A stretch of 64,000 nucleotides of DNA from Spongilla lacustris (lineage: Eukaryota > Porifera > Demospongiae > Spongillida > Spongillidae), in NCBI GenBank assembly GCA_949361645.1, contig OX442416.1, positions 20,543,451 through 20,607,450 of the forward strand, read 5' to 3'. Made by a program: the position numbers and the translations under genes. The notes below the pieces were generated by a model, which ran no database searches, was not told the DNA's origin, and saw nothing but the letters and a program-made list of their open reading frames with translations. This document shows positions 47,741 through 60,730 of the stretch, in pieces; positions within the stretch are counted from its first letter, which is position 1; each line of letters begins with the position of its first letter.

Positions 47741-49175
47741 TAGACCCTATGCACACGCATAAATTAATAAATTAGGGCGTGGCAGTCATGTGACATGACA
47801 CAATGTAGTACGACGAGGAATCCGATGTTTACAAGTAGCTAGACATATAAAGAGGAGACTGGCAAAGCTCAGTATAATTGACTGCTGGCTGTCCAATTAA
47901 GTGATTTCATGTGGCATGCATACTTAAATACGGAAACTTCTTGTCCAGACTGACAGCTGCAACTTAAAAAAAAACTCAAGTATGTATGCATGTTTTAACT
48001 GAATGGTACAACTGATTCACACATCAGTTATGACATAATGCAGAACACACAGTAAGCCAGTATACTGACAGCCAATTGTACAAATATCACTGATTTCAAT
48101 TGTTTTTTTAGAAGCGTAATCATAATAATGCCCTTTGGAATTGTATATAGGAGAGAAATTACATGTTATGAATTCTTGCATGTGATACATGTATATATTT
48201 CCCTTGACCAGCCTTCTGAATTTTTTTTTACCCGGCTTTAGTACTGATAGGAGGAGCAACAACTTGAGCACAATAAGACCCACTGCATCTTCCATTGTGA
48301 AGCCACGATCAGCTAATGTGATGTCACCAGGGAATGGATTTTCTAAAATGCCACATTGCTCTGTACTTGCTGAATAAATGCTCTTCCAGGTTTTGAAAGG
48401 AAAGAGGAAGTGCCCTCAGGGATAATATATGTTATAAATGTTTGTGGCATACTCTTCTTCACTTTACTAGGCCAGTAAATAAGAGGGCTCAGCCACTGAA
48501 CCATGCATGCATAATGAGGACCAATTGTTAACTGAAGAGGCATGACAGTTAACTGAGTGCATGAGACACACCAAACCTACATGTCCCTTACGAATGATAT
48601 CACTTCCATTTTGGTCTCATGCATGCAGTGCAAGTTTACAAATTCGGGGCATCGATGGAATTCAAATTTAAATAACTCTGCAACAGAACATGATCCAAAA
48701 GTGCTTTACGATGATGTGCACTTTCGAACCTTCCTAGAATGATATTTTACTCTTTTTGTGAATACATCTTCGAGTACAAGTGGCAAAAGGGAGCACAGTT
48801 TGCCCTATTCCATCCACAAAAAAATTGAATTATGCCCGTTAATTCGCTTAGTGCAGGTAAGATAAAACCTGTTTTTTGGCGCACTCTACGGATGGTAAAT
48901 AAGCATGCTATTCTGAAACTTCTATTCCTAATCGCTTCTATCGGCCACCAGAGGGAAAACAAGGCGTTGCATTGCGTTCAGCGGCGATCAAAACACCAGA
49001 GCAACACGTTGCACAGAGAACTCACATAATTCTTTGTTTTTGAAGGTTTTAAGCATTTTTGATGATTTCTAACTCAACAGTACTCTCCTTTACCTCGTAA
49101 AACTGTCAGTCCTAAAGAAGTCACAAGCGAATCACGTGATGATAATTATTCATTTATGCGTGTGCATAGGGTCTA
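47741..49175 (-). mobile_element. inverted-repeat DNA transposon with DDE_4-type remnants
   Basis: TAGACCCTATGCACACGCAT (47741) and the reverse complement ending at 49175 (ATGCGTGTGCATAGGGTCTA) are perfect inverted ends at least 24 bp long. Minus-strand transposase relics lie inside. No clear target duplication was found. It is located 400 bp downstream of multicopper oxidase copy 2. Confidence 0.8.
48210..48543 (-). pseudogene. DDE_Tnp_4 (ISL2EU/IS4EU-like) transposase remnant
   Basis: One frame reads SPLIYWPSKVKKSMPQTF, matching the WPS..VKxxMPxxF block preceding the first catalytic Asp. A later frame reads NPFPGDITLADRGFTMEDAV, the GDxxLADRGF block that carries the second Asp. The blocks lie in different frames and the part containing the first Asp is deleted, so the gene is dead. 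Confidence 0.75.
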
Positions 49176-50161
49176 CACATTAATATAGACCTGGCTAACA
49201 TCATCAGCACCAGTGGACAATATGTTTGCTGAACACACCCTTGGCCTGGCTGGCTATGACTTTATAGAATTTGAAATGCACTTTTCTGTTGGTTGAGGAG
49301 CAAAATATGCTCCTATAGGAATGTAGCCAACAAATTGTATGTTAAGGTATAACTGTTGAAGGGTGTTGATATCCTGGTATGTTGGATGTCATGGCCTCTG
49401 TGTTAGGCTGTTGATGAGTGTTAGATACACAAGATATACAAAGTGCCATGTGGTATAAGAGATGGTTTCTGCAGATGTGTGAGCATTCTAGGTGTCATGT
49501 GAACGGTCACTATATCCCCCCCCCCCCCCTCCAGTGGTGTTATATCTTATCAGTGCACAGGCTTCTAGAGATCTGGAGTAGAAGAAGGCCAGTGGCAGCA
49601 GATCATGATCAGGAAGCATCATGATTCTTAATACAAATGTATATATTAGTTGTGGCCATATGCCATGTCATAATATTATTTTGTTTGAATAGAGCCGGCA
49701 TGGTTTTTTCCCCTCACTTCAGTGAGGTTTTTTTCCCTGAGGTGGTATGGGGCCACCATCTCTAAATAAAGTAGGTTGGTCCCTGTTCTCTATGTAGGTT
49801 CTCAGTGGTATGAGGATCAGAGTCATGTCATGTGACATTTTGTATTGTGTCGGCATGTGTAGCACCAATTATATGTCAAAGTGGATTGGGTGATGCGACT
49901 ATGATATAGGAGAAGCGTCTAATATTAAAGTAGGGTTCCTTGTTGGAAAAGTAAATGGGGCAATGCAATGGTTGTGTGCACACTCTCAGAACAAGCAAGA
50001 AAATATAGTTCAATCTATAAAATTAGTTAGAAAACAACATTTTTATATTACAAGAACAGAGACCTAAAGATATGAAGAGAACAGTTCAAGGAGGAAGATA
50101 GAAAAGAAGTTACAATGTGTGGCACAAAAGGAAGTGGAATTATCCAGATACCTTGGAATCA

Positions 50162-50300
50162 GTGGCGGATCTAGGAATGGGGCTATAGGGGGGGCGGTTG
50201 ATTGGAGGGGCGGCCGGGGGCGGGGCCCACCCACTCACCAGCAAGGGGGTATGGGGGAGCGCTGTAAGCTCCCCCATCGGGGCCTGGGGCGGAGTCCCAG
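50162..50300. mobile_element. MITE terminal fragment (CAGTGGCGGATCTAGG)
   Basis: CAGTGGCGGATCTAGGAATG is a typical element end. The segment GGGGGAGCGCTGTAAGCTCC continuing CCCATCGGGG is shared almost exactly with 60835-60870. The other end was not located. Confidence 0.6.
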
Positions 50301-52998
50301 AAGCTTTCACATTTTTCACTTCAAAGCCGCTAAAAATCAGCGTATTCGCAGCGCAGTTACATACGCGTGAAAAACAACGAAGTTTATTGCGTCATCGCGC
50401 CTCGTAACGGTCGTCAACAGGCGTCTGAGCGTCCAGGGATATGATTGGAAACGGTTCCGTAATCTACGTGTAACGGAAAACCATCCGTGATGCGCCTACA
50501 TGGATTCTGAATTGGTGAGTTTGCAGTTGACTCGGACGAATATGACATGGATGCTGATCCCAGTGGACGGGTTTCAGGGGTGTAGTTCAAAGTTTTCAGA
50601 TCTGTTGTACGGAAAGTTGTTCAGGAGATTTCGTGACTCGAAGCTTAAGCGATCCGAACGCTTTAACAGGCTTATACATTGCTTTCAAAAGTAAAGCTTG
50701 ACTGATCCCATTAGTAAAACCTGCCTCTTAATTAGAAAGAAACCAACTTACTAAGTGTAGCTTTTCGTTTCTGCGATCTCGCGACTCTAAGAATAGCCCT
50801 CAAGCTCAACACGGAATTCAGCCGTATATCAGCCTTGTTTCCAATCCATGTATTTAATATCCCTGGAGCGTCTGAGAATATTGGATATGCTCGCGTGAGC
50901 AAACTGTACTTCTCTATATTGTCTTGTGATGTATGTAAATCGCTTCAGTTAGAGGCATGGTGATGTAGCAATTGAAGCAGCAGCAGCTGTGAAAATACGG
51001 TGCACCTAATTAAACCTTTACACAGCGAAACCATTGCATTGAGACGGTAACGTCTCATCACGTGACCTTACCCGTCACTTGGATGTAGGCGGATACCGAT
51101 GAAATCAATCCCAACGGTCCGTGTGCGAACCGAGAGTGGACGGTAACGTCTTTCCCCCCCGTCGCTCTGTCACGTCTTTATACGCTATATCCCGTCCCTC
51201 CGGGAAATCCACGGCTAAGGCCGGATCGCTTTTACCGTGTCGTACCGTCAGTACGTACATGTACGGTTGGGTATAGGTTCTACAGCACTTTCTATCCATG
51301 CACGCAGCTTTTATACGTACACCATCACATTCACTTCTCAGAGGTAGTTTTCAAAAAGCCATATACAAATACAAATGCATGTACAAAAGGAAGAGCAAGT
51401 GTTTTGCTGGGTCTCATTACGCAAAGAGCCGGATGCCGTCCTGTTTTAAGATATATACATGTATATATAGCATCAATCATGAATGAACCACAGAAGTGCT
51501 TGCTTACATTTGATAATCTGCGCGCGATGACACTAGCGAGCCACTCACGTCATCAAACGTTCATCTTGTGTAAAATGTCACAGATGAGACAAAAAAGTGA
51601 CCCTTTGTACATACCTCATTGTGCTCCAAAGCCGTAAAGCGTGGCTGGGTAGCCTGGGTCGAGGACAAAAATACGTTACCCCTACTTAAAAAGGCGTATG
51701 TGTTCGCGTTACACCCTATTCCAGAATCTTGTAGAGTGCATGAAGGAAGGTGGTTGTGATATCTTCGACACCCCCAAAAATGGCGCGCTTACGCTAAAAT
51801 TTACTTACGCAGCACTCATGTCTCATGGATCAGTATATGTGGCGTATCAACGAGTTCACAAACATAACTTCGGATCCAGAGAGTTCCGCCACGCCAATAT
51901 TTGAACCTGAAAGGTGCTATATAGGAGGACAAAGGCCAATGGTGAACCATGCGCACTTACCATATCGTTGTCATTCGCTCTCGAAGCTATATAGCATGCA
52001 GGCTATATAAAAATAACAACGCTAACTTACAGATTTTCCGTCAATGCGCTTATAAACTCCTATAGGGCAAGTAGCATAAAAACATGCAAAGCACATTTGG
52101 TTATCAAAACAGAAGCTCACCTAGCATGTTCGAGATCGAAGCCATCCCTAAATAGTGGCACATGCATGTTGAATCAAGCGATAGCACGTTTCGCTTACCG
52201 CCTAGCTTGTCCGATTGGTGCTCGAACCGCTATAGCCATGCATGCGCTGTTATTAGAACTGAAGGCATATTAAACCAATGACGGCATATTAAACCAATGA
52301 CGGCACGTTAATTTTCACATCATGCAGTTGCTTACATATATCTTTCTCAGCACTCGAGGCATCTTTTACGCTTCAAATATCGACAAGTCATCCAGAGCAG
52401 CGTGAGCATCGACGGCGGGAGCATCATAGGCTCACATAGTGTAATCTGGATTCGCACACAACAAAGGCCATTAGCTTACTATCAGGTGAAGCTGCATGCC
52501 GTTGCCTCTCTAGTATGTCATGAAATGGAGCATCGCCAATTCAGCTTCGCGCGCGGGATTCACTCTAAAGTAAAGGGATTCTAGTAATAATATAGCGCAT
52601 GCGACACAAAGAAATACGCCGGCAATCCACGACTAATGCAAACCTCATTACAGTTGACGTAGTAATTTGTCTCGTTTACTGTTAAATGATGAATCGAAGA
52701 GCTTTAAGGTCGCCATTTCAACCGCCTAAAGCTAGCCTACGAATTATATAGTCACGAGACCAAAACTATAATAATTAATAAACTCGATATTACGATAGGC
52801 GTATAGGAGCTGAAGTGATATAATCAATACCTGACGCGACTCTAAGATCTGTATGCAGGGGAGCGGATTGCTTTTTTGGAACGGACGATGATTACGGCGA
52901 ACTTGAAGTGAAGCACTGTAGGACCACATAAAAGAGAGCATATAGTACATGCTACAGACTACTACAGTAAATAGAGCACACATGCAGTACATGCTATA

Positions 52999-53072
52999 CA
53001 GACTATTACAGTTGTTCAAAACTACATGTATGTGCATGCGCATACACTTTTGAACAACTGTATAGTAGTCTG
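52999..53072. repeat. hairpin-forming inverted repeat
   Basis: CAGACTATTACAGTTGTTCA (52999) pairs with TGAACAACTGTATAGTAGTC ending at 53072; arms about 23-25 bp, loop about 26 bp rich in ATGTGCATGCGCAT. No gene nearby. Confidence 0.85.
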
Positions 53073-53758
53073 TTGTATGTACATGTACACCTTAATTTGT
53101 TAATGGATGCATGTTTTGTGCTGACTTGTTACACATGCATGCATGTATGCATCATTGTCCATGACAGGTAGACTGTACAACCGACACACAAAAGGTATAA
53201 GCAATTGGGGTAGTGCATCGTGTATCACTGAATAAATTAAAAACCCAGACCCGTTTGAAATTCCGACATGCATCAGTGTACAGTAATAACACTGCATATA
53301 AAAGTAAGAGTTTGCTATTATATTGTATACCAATTGTAAAAACATTCCGCCACGCATGTATGCATCTTGCGATCACTGTTTTGCATGCTACATGCGTATA
53401 GCTATACAGAAAATTCTGAAAGTTATATTATAATAATAGCACGTATTATAATTATTACAATCATAGCTATAGTCTTTATGACTCTACTCAAGGAGTACTC
53501 GCTCTCTTGATCTCCAGTTATTATAAACAATGTACTGCATGGTGTTGAATGTTATCAAACTACACTCCTGCAGGTGAATGTCTCGATATGGTTGTTTATA
53601 CACATGCATATGCATGTTTTACGCGTCAGTATAGAGCATGCATTCGCTTTGTTCACCTTCTATAGTAAGACTTCTAACAGAAGGATGTATCGAACGAGGC
53701 AATTGCAAATCATTTTAATTCACTTCTGATTTGACTCAAACTACATGCATGCATGCTA

Positions 53759-54258
53759 GTTGGGCGTGGCCCGCCCTTCGCGTATTGGCGGAAGGTCGGG
53801 TTGCAAGCCTATACCTGGATTTGTTCTGCTGCAATGGGGATTGCAGTCCAATCGGATTGCAGCGTTCAAGTGGGTCCCATTATCACCCAATTAGCGGCTG
53901 ATGTGAGGTAATGATAGGCAGCTGTTCCTTCCATTTAACTTACATGTATATGACAAACATTGCTTTTATTTGCGAATGTGTTACAGAGGCAGCTAAAGAG
54001 TTGCGCTGCCCTGCTACTATGAAGCCTGAACAACAATGCGAAGGGTGGGCCATGCCCAACTCATCGACACCGCACCCGAAACAATACATGTGAGCAACTG
54101 CTCTGCAGACACATTATCGCCACGTAATCTAACGCTCAATAATCGTGCAATAACATAACGATATTCACAACGATATTACATAACACTCCAGAACAAATCT
54201 TGGTATAGGCTTGCAACCCGACCTTCCGCCAATACGCGAAGGGAGGGCCACGCCCAAC
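53759..54258. mobile_element. 500-bp MITE with ~60-bp inverted ends and TA duplication
   Basis: Left GTTGGGCGTGGCCCGCCCTT ... GGTCGGGTTGCAAGCCTATA is matched on the opposite strand at the right end, with TA on both sides (53757-53758, 54259-54260). No coding capacity. The TA duplication suggests mobilisation by a Tc1/mariner-type transposase. Confidence 0.88.
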
Positions 54259-54260
54259 TA

Positions 54261-55330
54261 CATGCATGCGTGATCCACGCGTAATCCTAGCTACATGACA
54301 TATGCTTGTGTATTAGAAGGGGATCGAAGTTTTAGTCTACTGAACACATGTATTGATGACTGGAATTTAGTTTTCAAGAGACGAACAACGTTACTCACCG
54401 CTTACTTACTGATAGCGTTAAGTTTGTACTGACCGCCAGGTTGTAGCTTTTCGCATACATATGTGTATCGTTATAGACCGATGTCAGCACTAACATCACA
54501 GCAAATAGAAGGAGTTCTGCCGTTAAAGAATGATCTAGATTTGCCTATTCCTGATCCGCTGCTAGTTCGGAGCCGGTCGACACTCGAGGTATATTAAAAA
54601 TTCCCGCCGGGTTATTTAACGATCGACACCAATGATGGCACCAAGACATGCATGTACATGATAAATGTACAATTATATAACGGTGGTTCAAGTCATGCAG
54701 AGAGTCATGTCTTGAGATGTTTACCTGCCCCGCCCCCGATATATTTACATGTACTAACAATCGAATATCAGCAATACAATTTGTTACAAACACAACTTGG
54801 TAATCCAGGTGCATGTCGAACAGATCCTCACGATCACTTGTGCGAAGCGCGCGTGCAACCACCATCCCTTTTCCAATTCAAGTCAATTGACAGCCATACT
54901 GTTCGAGCAAATATGCACGTCATAAAAAAGGCGTGTGTACAAACTAAACGTCTGTTAACTGGAGGAAAAAGGCTGGGAAGGAGGAGGAACGAAGGAAGAG
55001 TGTGAAAATTTCTTCTTGATGTCCGATACTGCTAATAAAGTACCAAGCATTCATGAGAGACATCAGGAACTGTGGAACACTGCGACTCACGTGAAGGTAA
55101 CGCCCACTTCCGGTCACGCCTTTCTCAGGGGCGGTCACAGCACACAGACTTGTCCAAAGTGATATCAAGTGTACAAGACATAGGTCAACATACTTGGATT
55201 GTATTAACAATTCTTTGTTCAAGACAGTGGCTCATGTGACGGCAACACCCACTTCTGGACACGCTATTGATGTATGAAATATCAGATAGATCAATATAAC
55301 GAGAACAATTTTGTGTTGAAGACTATGCAA
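54261..55330. other. intergenic, no gene recognised
   Basis: Frames at 54865-54545 (minus) and 54652-55005 (plus) overlap antisense and have no domains. No repeat structure seen. Confidence 0.45.
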
Positions 55331-55471
55331 GGGATTATGGGTGGGTTGTGGGTGTGTACATGTGTGTGCTGTGTGTGCCATTACTTATTCAGTATTCTCA
55401 TCGCGATCAAAACTACATCTTACAGCCTAATCTCTCCAAATATGCCGTCTTTATGAACACCCTGTTGTGTA

Positions 55472-58393
55472 GAGGTGGGTACAGATGTGGAGTGCCTAGG
55501 GATTGTGGGTGTGTACATGTGTGGAGTGCCAAGGGATTGTAGGTGTGTACATGTGTGGATGGTGGGTGTGCAGTTGTGTGGAGTGCATAGGGAGGGTGTG
55601 TACATGTGTGGAGTGCCTAGTGATTGTGGGTGTGTACACGTGTGGAGTGCTGTGCCTAGGGATTGTGGGTGTGTAGATGTGTGGAGTGCCTAGGGATTGT
55701 GGGTGTGTACATGAGTGGAATGCATAGGGATTGTGGGTATGTAGATGCATGGGTTGTGGGTATGTACATGTGTGGAGTGTATAGGGATTGTGGGTGTGTA
55801 CATGTGTGGAGTGTATAGGGATTGTGGGTGTGTACATGTGTGGAGTGCCTAGGGATTGTGAGTGCGTACATGTGCGGTGTCTAGGGATTGTGGGTGTGTA
55901 GATGTGTGGAGTACCTAGGGATTGTGGGTGTGTACATGTGTGGTGTGCATAGGGATTATGGGTGTGTACATGTGTGGAGTGAATAGGGATTGTGGGTGTG
56001 TACATGTGTGGAGTGTTAGGGATTGTGGGTGGGTACATGTGTGGAGTGTATAGGGATTGTGGGTGTGTACATGTGTGGAGGGCCTAGGGATTGCAGTTGT
56101 GTACATATGTGGAGGGTATATGGGGATTCTGGGTGTGTGCATGTCTAGGGATTGTGGGTGTGTACATGTGTGAAGTGTCTAGGGATTGTGGGTGTGTACA
56201 TGTGTGGAGTGTATAGGGATTGTGGGTGTGTACATGTGTGGAGTGCATAGGGATTGTGGGTGTGTACATGTGTGGAGTGTATAGGGATTGTGGGAGTGTA
56301 GTTGTGTGGAGTGTCTACAGATTGTGGGTGTGTACATGTGTGGAGTGCATAGGGATTGTGGGTGTGTACATGTGTGGAGGGTATAGGGATTGTGGGTGTG
56401 TACATGTGTGGAGTGTATAGGGATTGTGGGTGTGTAGTTGTGTGGAGTGCCTAGGGATTGTGGGTGTGTACATGTGTGGAGTGCCTAAGGATTGTGGGTG
56501 TGTACATGTGTGGTGTGCATAGGGATTGTGGGTGTGTACATGTGTGGAGTGTATAGGGATTGTGGGTGTGTGCATGTGTGAAGTGTCTAGGGATTGTGGG
56601 TGTGTACATGTGTGGAGTGCCTAAGGATTGTGGGTGTGTACATGTGTGGAGTGTATAGGGATTGTGGGTGTGTACATACATGTGTGGAGGGTATAGGGAT
56701 TGTGGGTGTGTACATGTGTGGAGTGTATAGGGATTGTGGGTGTGTGCATGTGTGAAGTGTCTAGGGATTGTGGGTGTGTACATGTGTGAAGTGTCTAGGG
56801 ATTGTGGGTGTGTACATGTGTGGAGTGCATAGGGATTGTGGGTGTGTACATGTGTGGAGTGTATAGGGATTGTGGGTGTGTACATGTGTGGAGTGTATAG
56901 GGATTGTGGGTGTGTAGTTGTGTGGAGTGTCTAGGGATTGTGGGTGTGTACATGTGTGGAGTGCATAGGGATTATGGGTGTGTACATGTGTGGAGTGTAT
57001 AGGGATTGTGGGTGTGTACATGTGTGGAGTGTATAGGGATTGTGGGTGTGTAGTTGTGTGGAGTGCCTAGGGATTGCGGGTGTGTACATGTGTGGAGTGC
57101 ATAGGGATTGTGGGTGTGTACATGCGTGGAGTGCCTAGGGATTGTGGGTATGTACATGTACATGTGTGGAGTGCATAGGGATTGTGGGTGTGTAGATGTG
57201 TGGAGTGCCTAGGGATTGTGGGTGTGTAGATGTGTGGAGTGCCTAGGGATTGTGGGTGTGTACATGGGTGGGTTGTGGGTGTGTACATGTGTGGAGTGCC
57301 TAGGGGTTGTGGGTGTGTACATGTACATGTGTGGAGTGCATAGGGATTGTGGGTGTGTACATGCGTGGAGTGCCTAGGGATTGTGGGTATGTACATGTGT
57401 GGAGTGCATAGGGATTGTGGGTGTGTAGATGTGTGGAGTGCCTAGGGATTGTGGGTGTGTACATGTACATGTGTGGAGTGCCTAGGGATTGTGGGTGTGT
57501 AGATGTGAGATGTGTGGGTTGTGGGTGTGTACATGTGTGGAGTGCCTAGGGATTGTGGGTGTGTAGATGTGTGGAGTGCCTAGGGATTGTGGGTGTGTAC
57601 ATGTGTGGAGTGCCTAGGGGTTGCAGGTGTGTACATGTGTGGAGGGTATATGGGGATTCTGGGTGTGTGCATGTGTGAAGTGTCTAGGGATTGTGGGTGT
57701 GTACATGTGTGAAGTGTCTAGGGATTGTGGGTGTGTACATGTGTGGAGTGCATAGGGATTGTGGGTGTGTACATGTGTGGAGTGTATAGGGATTGTGGGT
57801 GTGTACATGTGTGGAGTGTATAGGGATTGTGGGTGTGTAGTTGTGTGGAGTGCCTAGGGATTGTGGGTGTGTACATGTGTGAAGTGTCGGGATTGCGGGT
57901 GTGTACATGTGTGGAGTGCATAGGGATTGTGGGTGTGTACATGTGTGGAGTGCCAAGGGATTGTGTGTGTGTAGATGTGTGGAGTGCCTAGGGATTGTGG
58001 GTGTGTACATGTGTGGAGTGCCTAGGGATTGTGGGTCTGTACATGGGTGGGTTGTGGGTGTGCACATGTGTGGAGTGCCTAGGGATTGTGGGTATGTACA
58101 TGTGTGGAGTGTATAGGGATTGTGTGTGGAGTGCCTAGGGATTGTGTGTGGAGTGCCTAAGGATTGTGGGTGTGTACATGTGTGGAGTGCATAGGGATTG
58201 TGGGTGTGTACATGTGTGGAGGGTATAGGGATTGTGGGTGTGTAGATGTGTGGAGTGCCTAGGGATTGTGGGTGTGTAGATGTGAGATGTGTGGGTTGTG
58301 GGTGTGTACATGTGTGGAGTGCATAGGGATTGTGGGTGTGTACATGTGTGGAGTGCCTAGGGATTGTGGGTGTGTTGCAGTGGAAGTAGCTAA
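55472..58393. repeat. 34-bp minisatellite, about 85 copies
   Basis: The unit is GGATTGTGGGTGTGTACATG plus TGTGGAGTGCATAG, with frequent C/T variation in the last four bases (GCATAG, GCCTAG, GTATAG), partial deletions and duplicated ACATGT. Long minus-strand His/Thr/Pro-rich frames (HTCTHPQSL) are artefacts. Confidence 0.97.
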
Positions 58394-58637
58394 TCCCTAG
58401 GCACTCCACTCACATACAAACCCACAATCCCTATGCACTTCACACATGTACATACCCACAACCCACACATCTCACATCTACACACCCACAATCCCTAGGC
58501 ACTCCACACATGTACACACCTACAACCCACACATGTACACCCCCTCAATCCCTAGGCACTCCACACATGTACACACCCACAATCCCTAGGCACTTCACAC
58601 ATGTACACACCCACAATCCCTAGGCACTCCACACATG
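58394..58637. repeat. inverted block of the same 34-bp minisatellite
   Basis: From TAATCCCTAGGCACTCCAC onward, seven or so units occur in reverse-complement orientation (CACACCCACAATCCCTAGGC). The switch occurs across a short unrelated junction (GTTGCAGTGGAAGTAGC, 58374-58390). Confidence 0.95.
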
Positions 58638-58941
58638 TACATCACAGCTGATCAATTGAACGGGTACGCTTACGCTCAACTATGCTAAATTAGTGAGTGC
58701 GTATGCTTGATAGAGTGCGTAGGATGATAACATACCTTCAAGGCTTCAACGACCTCAAGTACCGTTACGGTGGTGAAGTGTGCAAAGTGAGTAGACGTGT
58801 AGATGTACTACTAACATGTTCAAAATATGTAGATCTTTGCACGTATTCCCCGCAGTGGTGAGTCTTGCCGCGGCCACTCATTATATTTGAATTCGGAATA
58901 GATGACTTGTATCACGTGACCCTGAAGTAAAATTATAACTA

Positions 58942-60461
58942 CAGTGGAAACCATCACACTTGCTCCTATAATTTTTTTGTACTGTTATTTTGTTCACTTG
59001 AATATATTTCAATAACAATGAGCTCAAATGGAAATCTGACAACGCAGGTATAGTGTACAACTATTTTTCAATATATACTGAAAGTTAAAAAGCATCACGT
59101 GACTATTTACTTTAGTTATTAACACTTGTTGTGACCCCAGTACAAAAGAAATTGTAAGCATAATTCCTCCTCCTGTACGCAATAGATCTGAACCATATTT
59201 GCAATATATCTAAAGAACAAGCATTAGCAACCTTTGGCCGCGTCGGTTTTTAAGTCCGGTAAATAGTTACGGTATTATCGAGCTAGATATGCGTTTTTAG
59301 CTCGTAAAAGCTTAGCGATGCAATTTCGTAGTACGCTCTCACTGGACTGCTATACTTCGTTTCCGAGTCGTCACATGTTAGATCTATCGCGAAATCGTAC
59401 TTGGGAGGCAATAGACCATTCTTTGCCGTTAAAAAAGTGCCATCAGAGCTGAGTACCTGAAAACATCCGCCATATCGCGATGAATTGCATTTGAAACGTC
59501 ATTATTGCGTCATAATATATTTATAATGTGACGTATCGGCAGAAATAATACGAATGGATGAAGTGCTGTCATTGACTCAATGAGGATTGTGAAACGGTTC
59601 TTAACCTAACGATGCTGCGTCTTGCAGCCACTCACGGCGAACGTCTAGTAAATCAGTAGTATCAAATCGGGAAGCTTTATGGGCCATCAAGACATTCGCA
59701 AGGGTAGCGTTCTATCACCCAAAGCTTCCAATCCTTGATGGCAGCTTCAAAATAGCTAATTGGGTCCGCTTCGCTTCCAGCTTTAAAGTTGCCTCTTGCG
59801 TTTCTTGTAACCTCGTCCTGCCCAATTTGATGCTTCTGATTTCGTATCATCTCTGCCGATACGTCACATTATAAATATATTCATGGAAAATGACGCAACA
59901 ATGACGTTTCAAATGCAATTCATCGTGATATGGCGGATGTTTTCAGGTAATCAGCTCTGATGGCACTTTTTTAACGGCAAAGAAGGGTCTATTGCCTCCC
60001 AAGTACGATTTCGCGATAGATCTAACATGTGACGACTCGGAAACGAAGTATAGCAGTCCAGTGAGAGCGTACTACGAAATTGCATCGCTAAGCTTTTACG
60101 AGCTAAAAACGCATATCTAGCTCGATAATACCGTAACTATTTACCGGACTTAAAAACCGACGCGGCCAAAGGTTGCTAATGCTTGTTCTTTAGATATATT
60201 GCAAATATGGTTCAGATCTATTGCGTACAGGAGGAGGAATTATGCTTACAATTTCTTTTGTACTGGGGTCACAACAAGTGTTAATAACTAAAGTAAATAG
60301 TCACGTGATGCTTTTTAACTTTCAGTATATATTGAAAAATAGTTGTACACTATACCTGCGTTGTCAGATTTCCATTTGAGCTCATTGTTATTGAAATATA
60401 TTCAAGTGAACAAAATAACAGTACAAAAAAATTATAGGAGCAAGTGTGATGGTTTCCACTG
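58942..60461. mobile_element. foldback element with ~600-bp arms and TA duplication
   Basis: The left arm 58942-59543 and right arm 59852-60461 are near-identical inverted repeats starting CAGTGGAAACCATCACACTT, flanked by TA on both sides. The 308-bp centre is unique and non-coding. Differences between arms are few (for example CGCGATGAATT versus CACGATGAATT), implying recent formation or gene conversion. TA-CAGTG ends suggest a mariner-type mobiliser. Confidence 0.92.
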
Positions 60462-60730
60462 TATGCAGTGCGGACGCGCGGTACCGTACGGTAGTGTTCG
60501 TCGATTACCGTTACACGGGTAACGTCACTAAACGTCTCCGTGAAATTTACGTGGAAGTCCGTCGTGATTGAAAGAGACGGGGCACCGTTGCAATCCGTCT
60601 CCGGACAGCGGTTTTGCTGTGTTAGTGACAATCGGTAGACCATGTACTTGTACATTTAAAGACTGAAACTTTGTTATTGTTAATTATGTTCGTGATTCAG
60701 TTAAGTTAGTATACACCTAATATATTCAGT
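60462..60730. other. GC-rich segment, no gene recognised
   Basis: The CGTACGG/CGTCACG-rich block 60465-60620 resembles 51060-51260 and may be part of a dispersed repeat. Confidence 0.4.

Larger units (their letters stand above)
49176..53756. other. gene-poor region with repeat fragments
   Basis: I find no domain-bearing frame in these 4.6 kb. Present are a 14-bp poly-C (49516-49529), a MITE-like end at about 50162, a GC-rich CGTCACGT-type block near 51060-51260 that resembles 60465-60620, a short tandem repeat GGCATATTAAACCAATGAC (52266-52300), and the hairpin listed below. The open frame 51698-51904 has no recognisable features. Confidence 0.5.

Noticed and set aside
55420..58409. Many His/Thr/Pro-rich minus-strand frames up to 241 codons
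   Set aside because: Translations of the 34-bp minisatellite in different registers.
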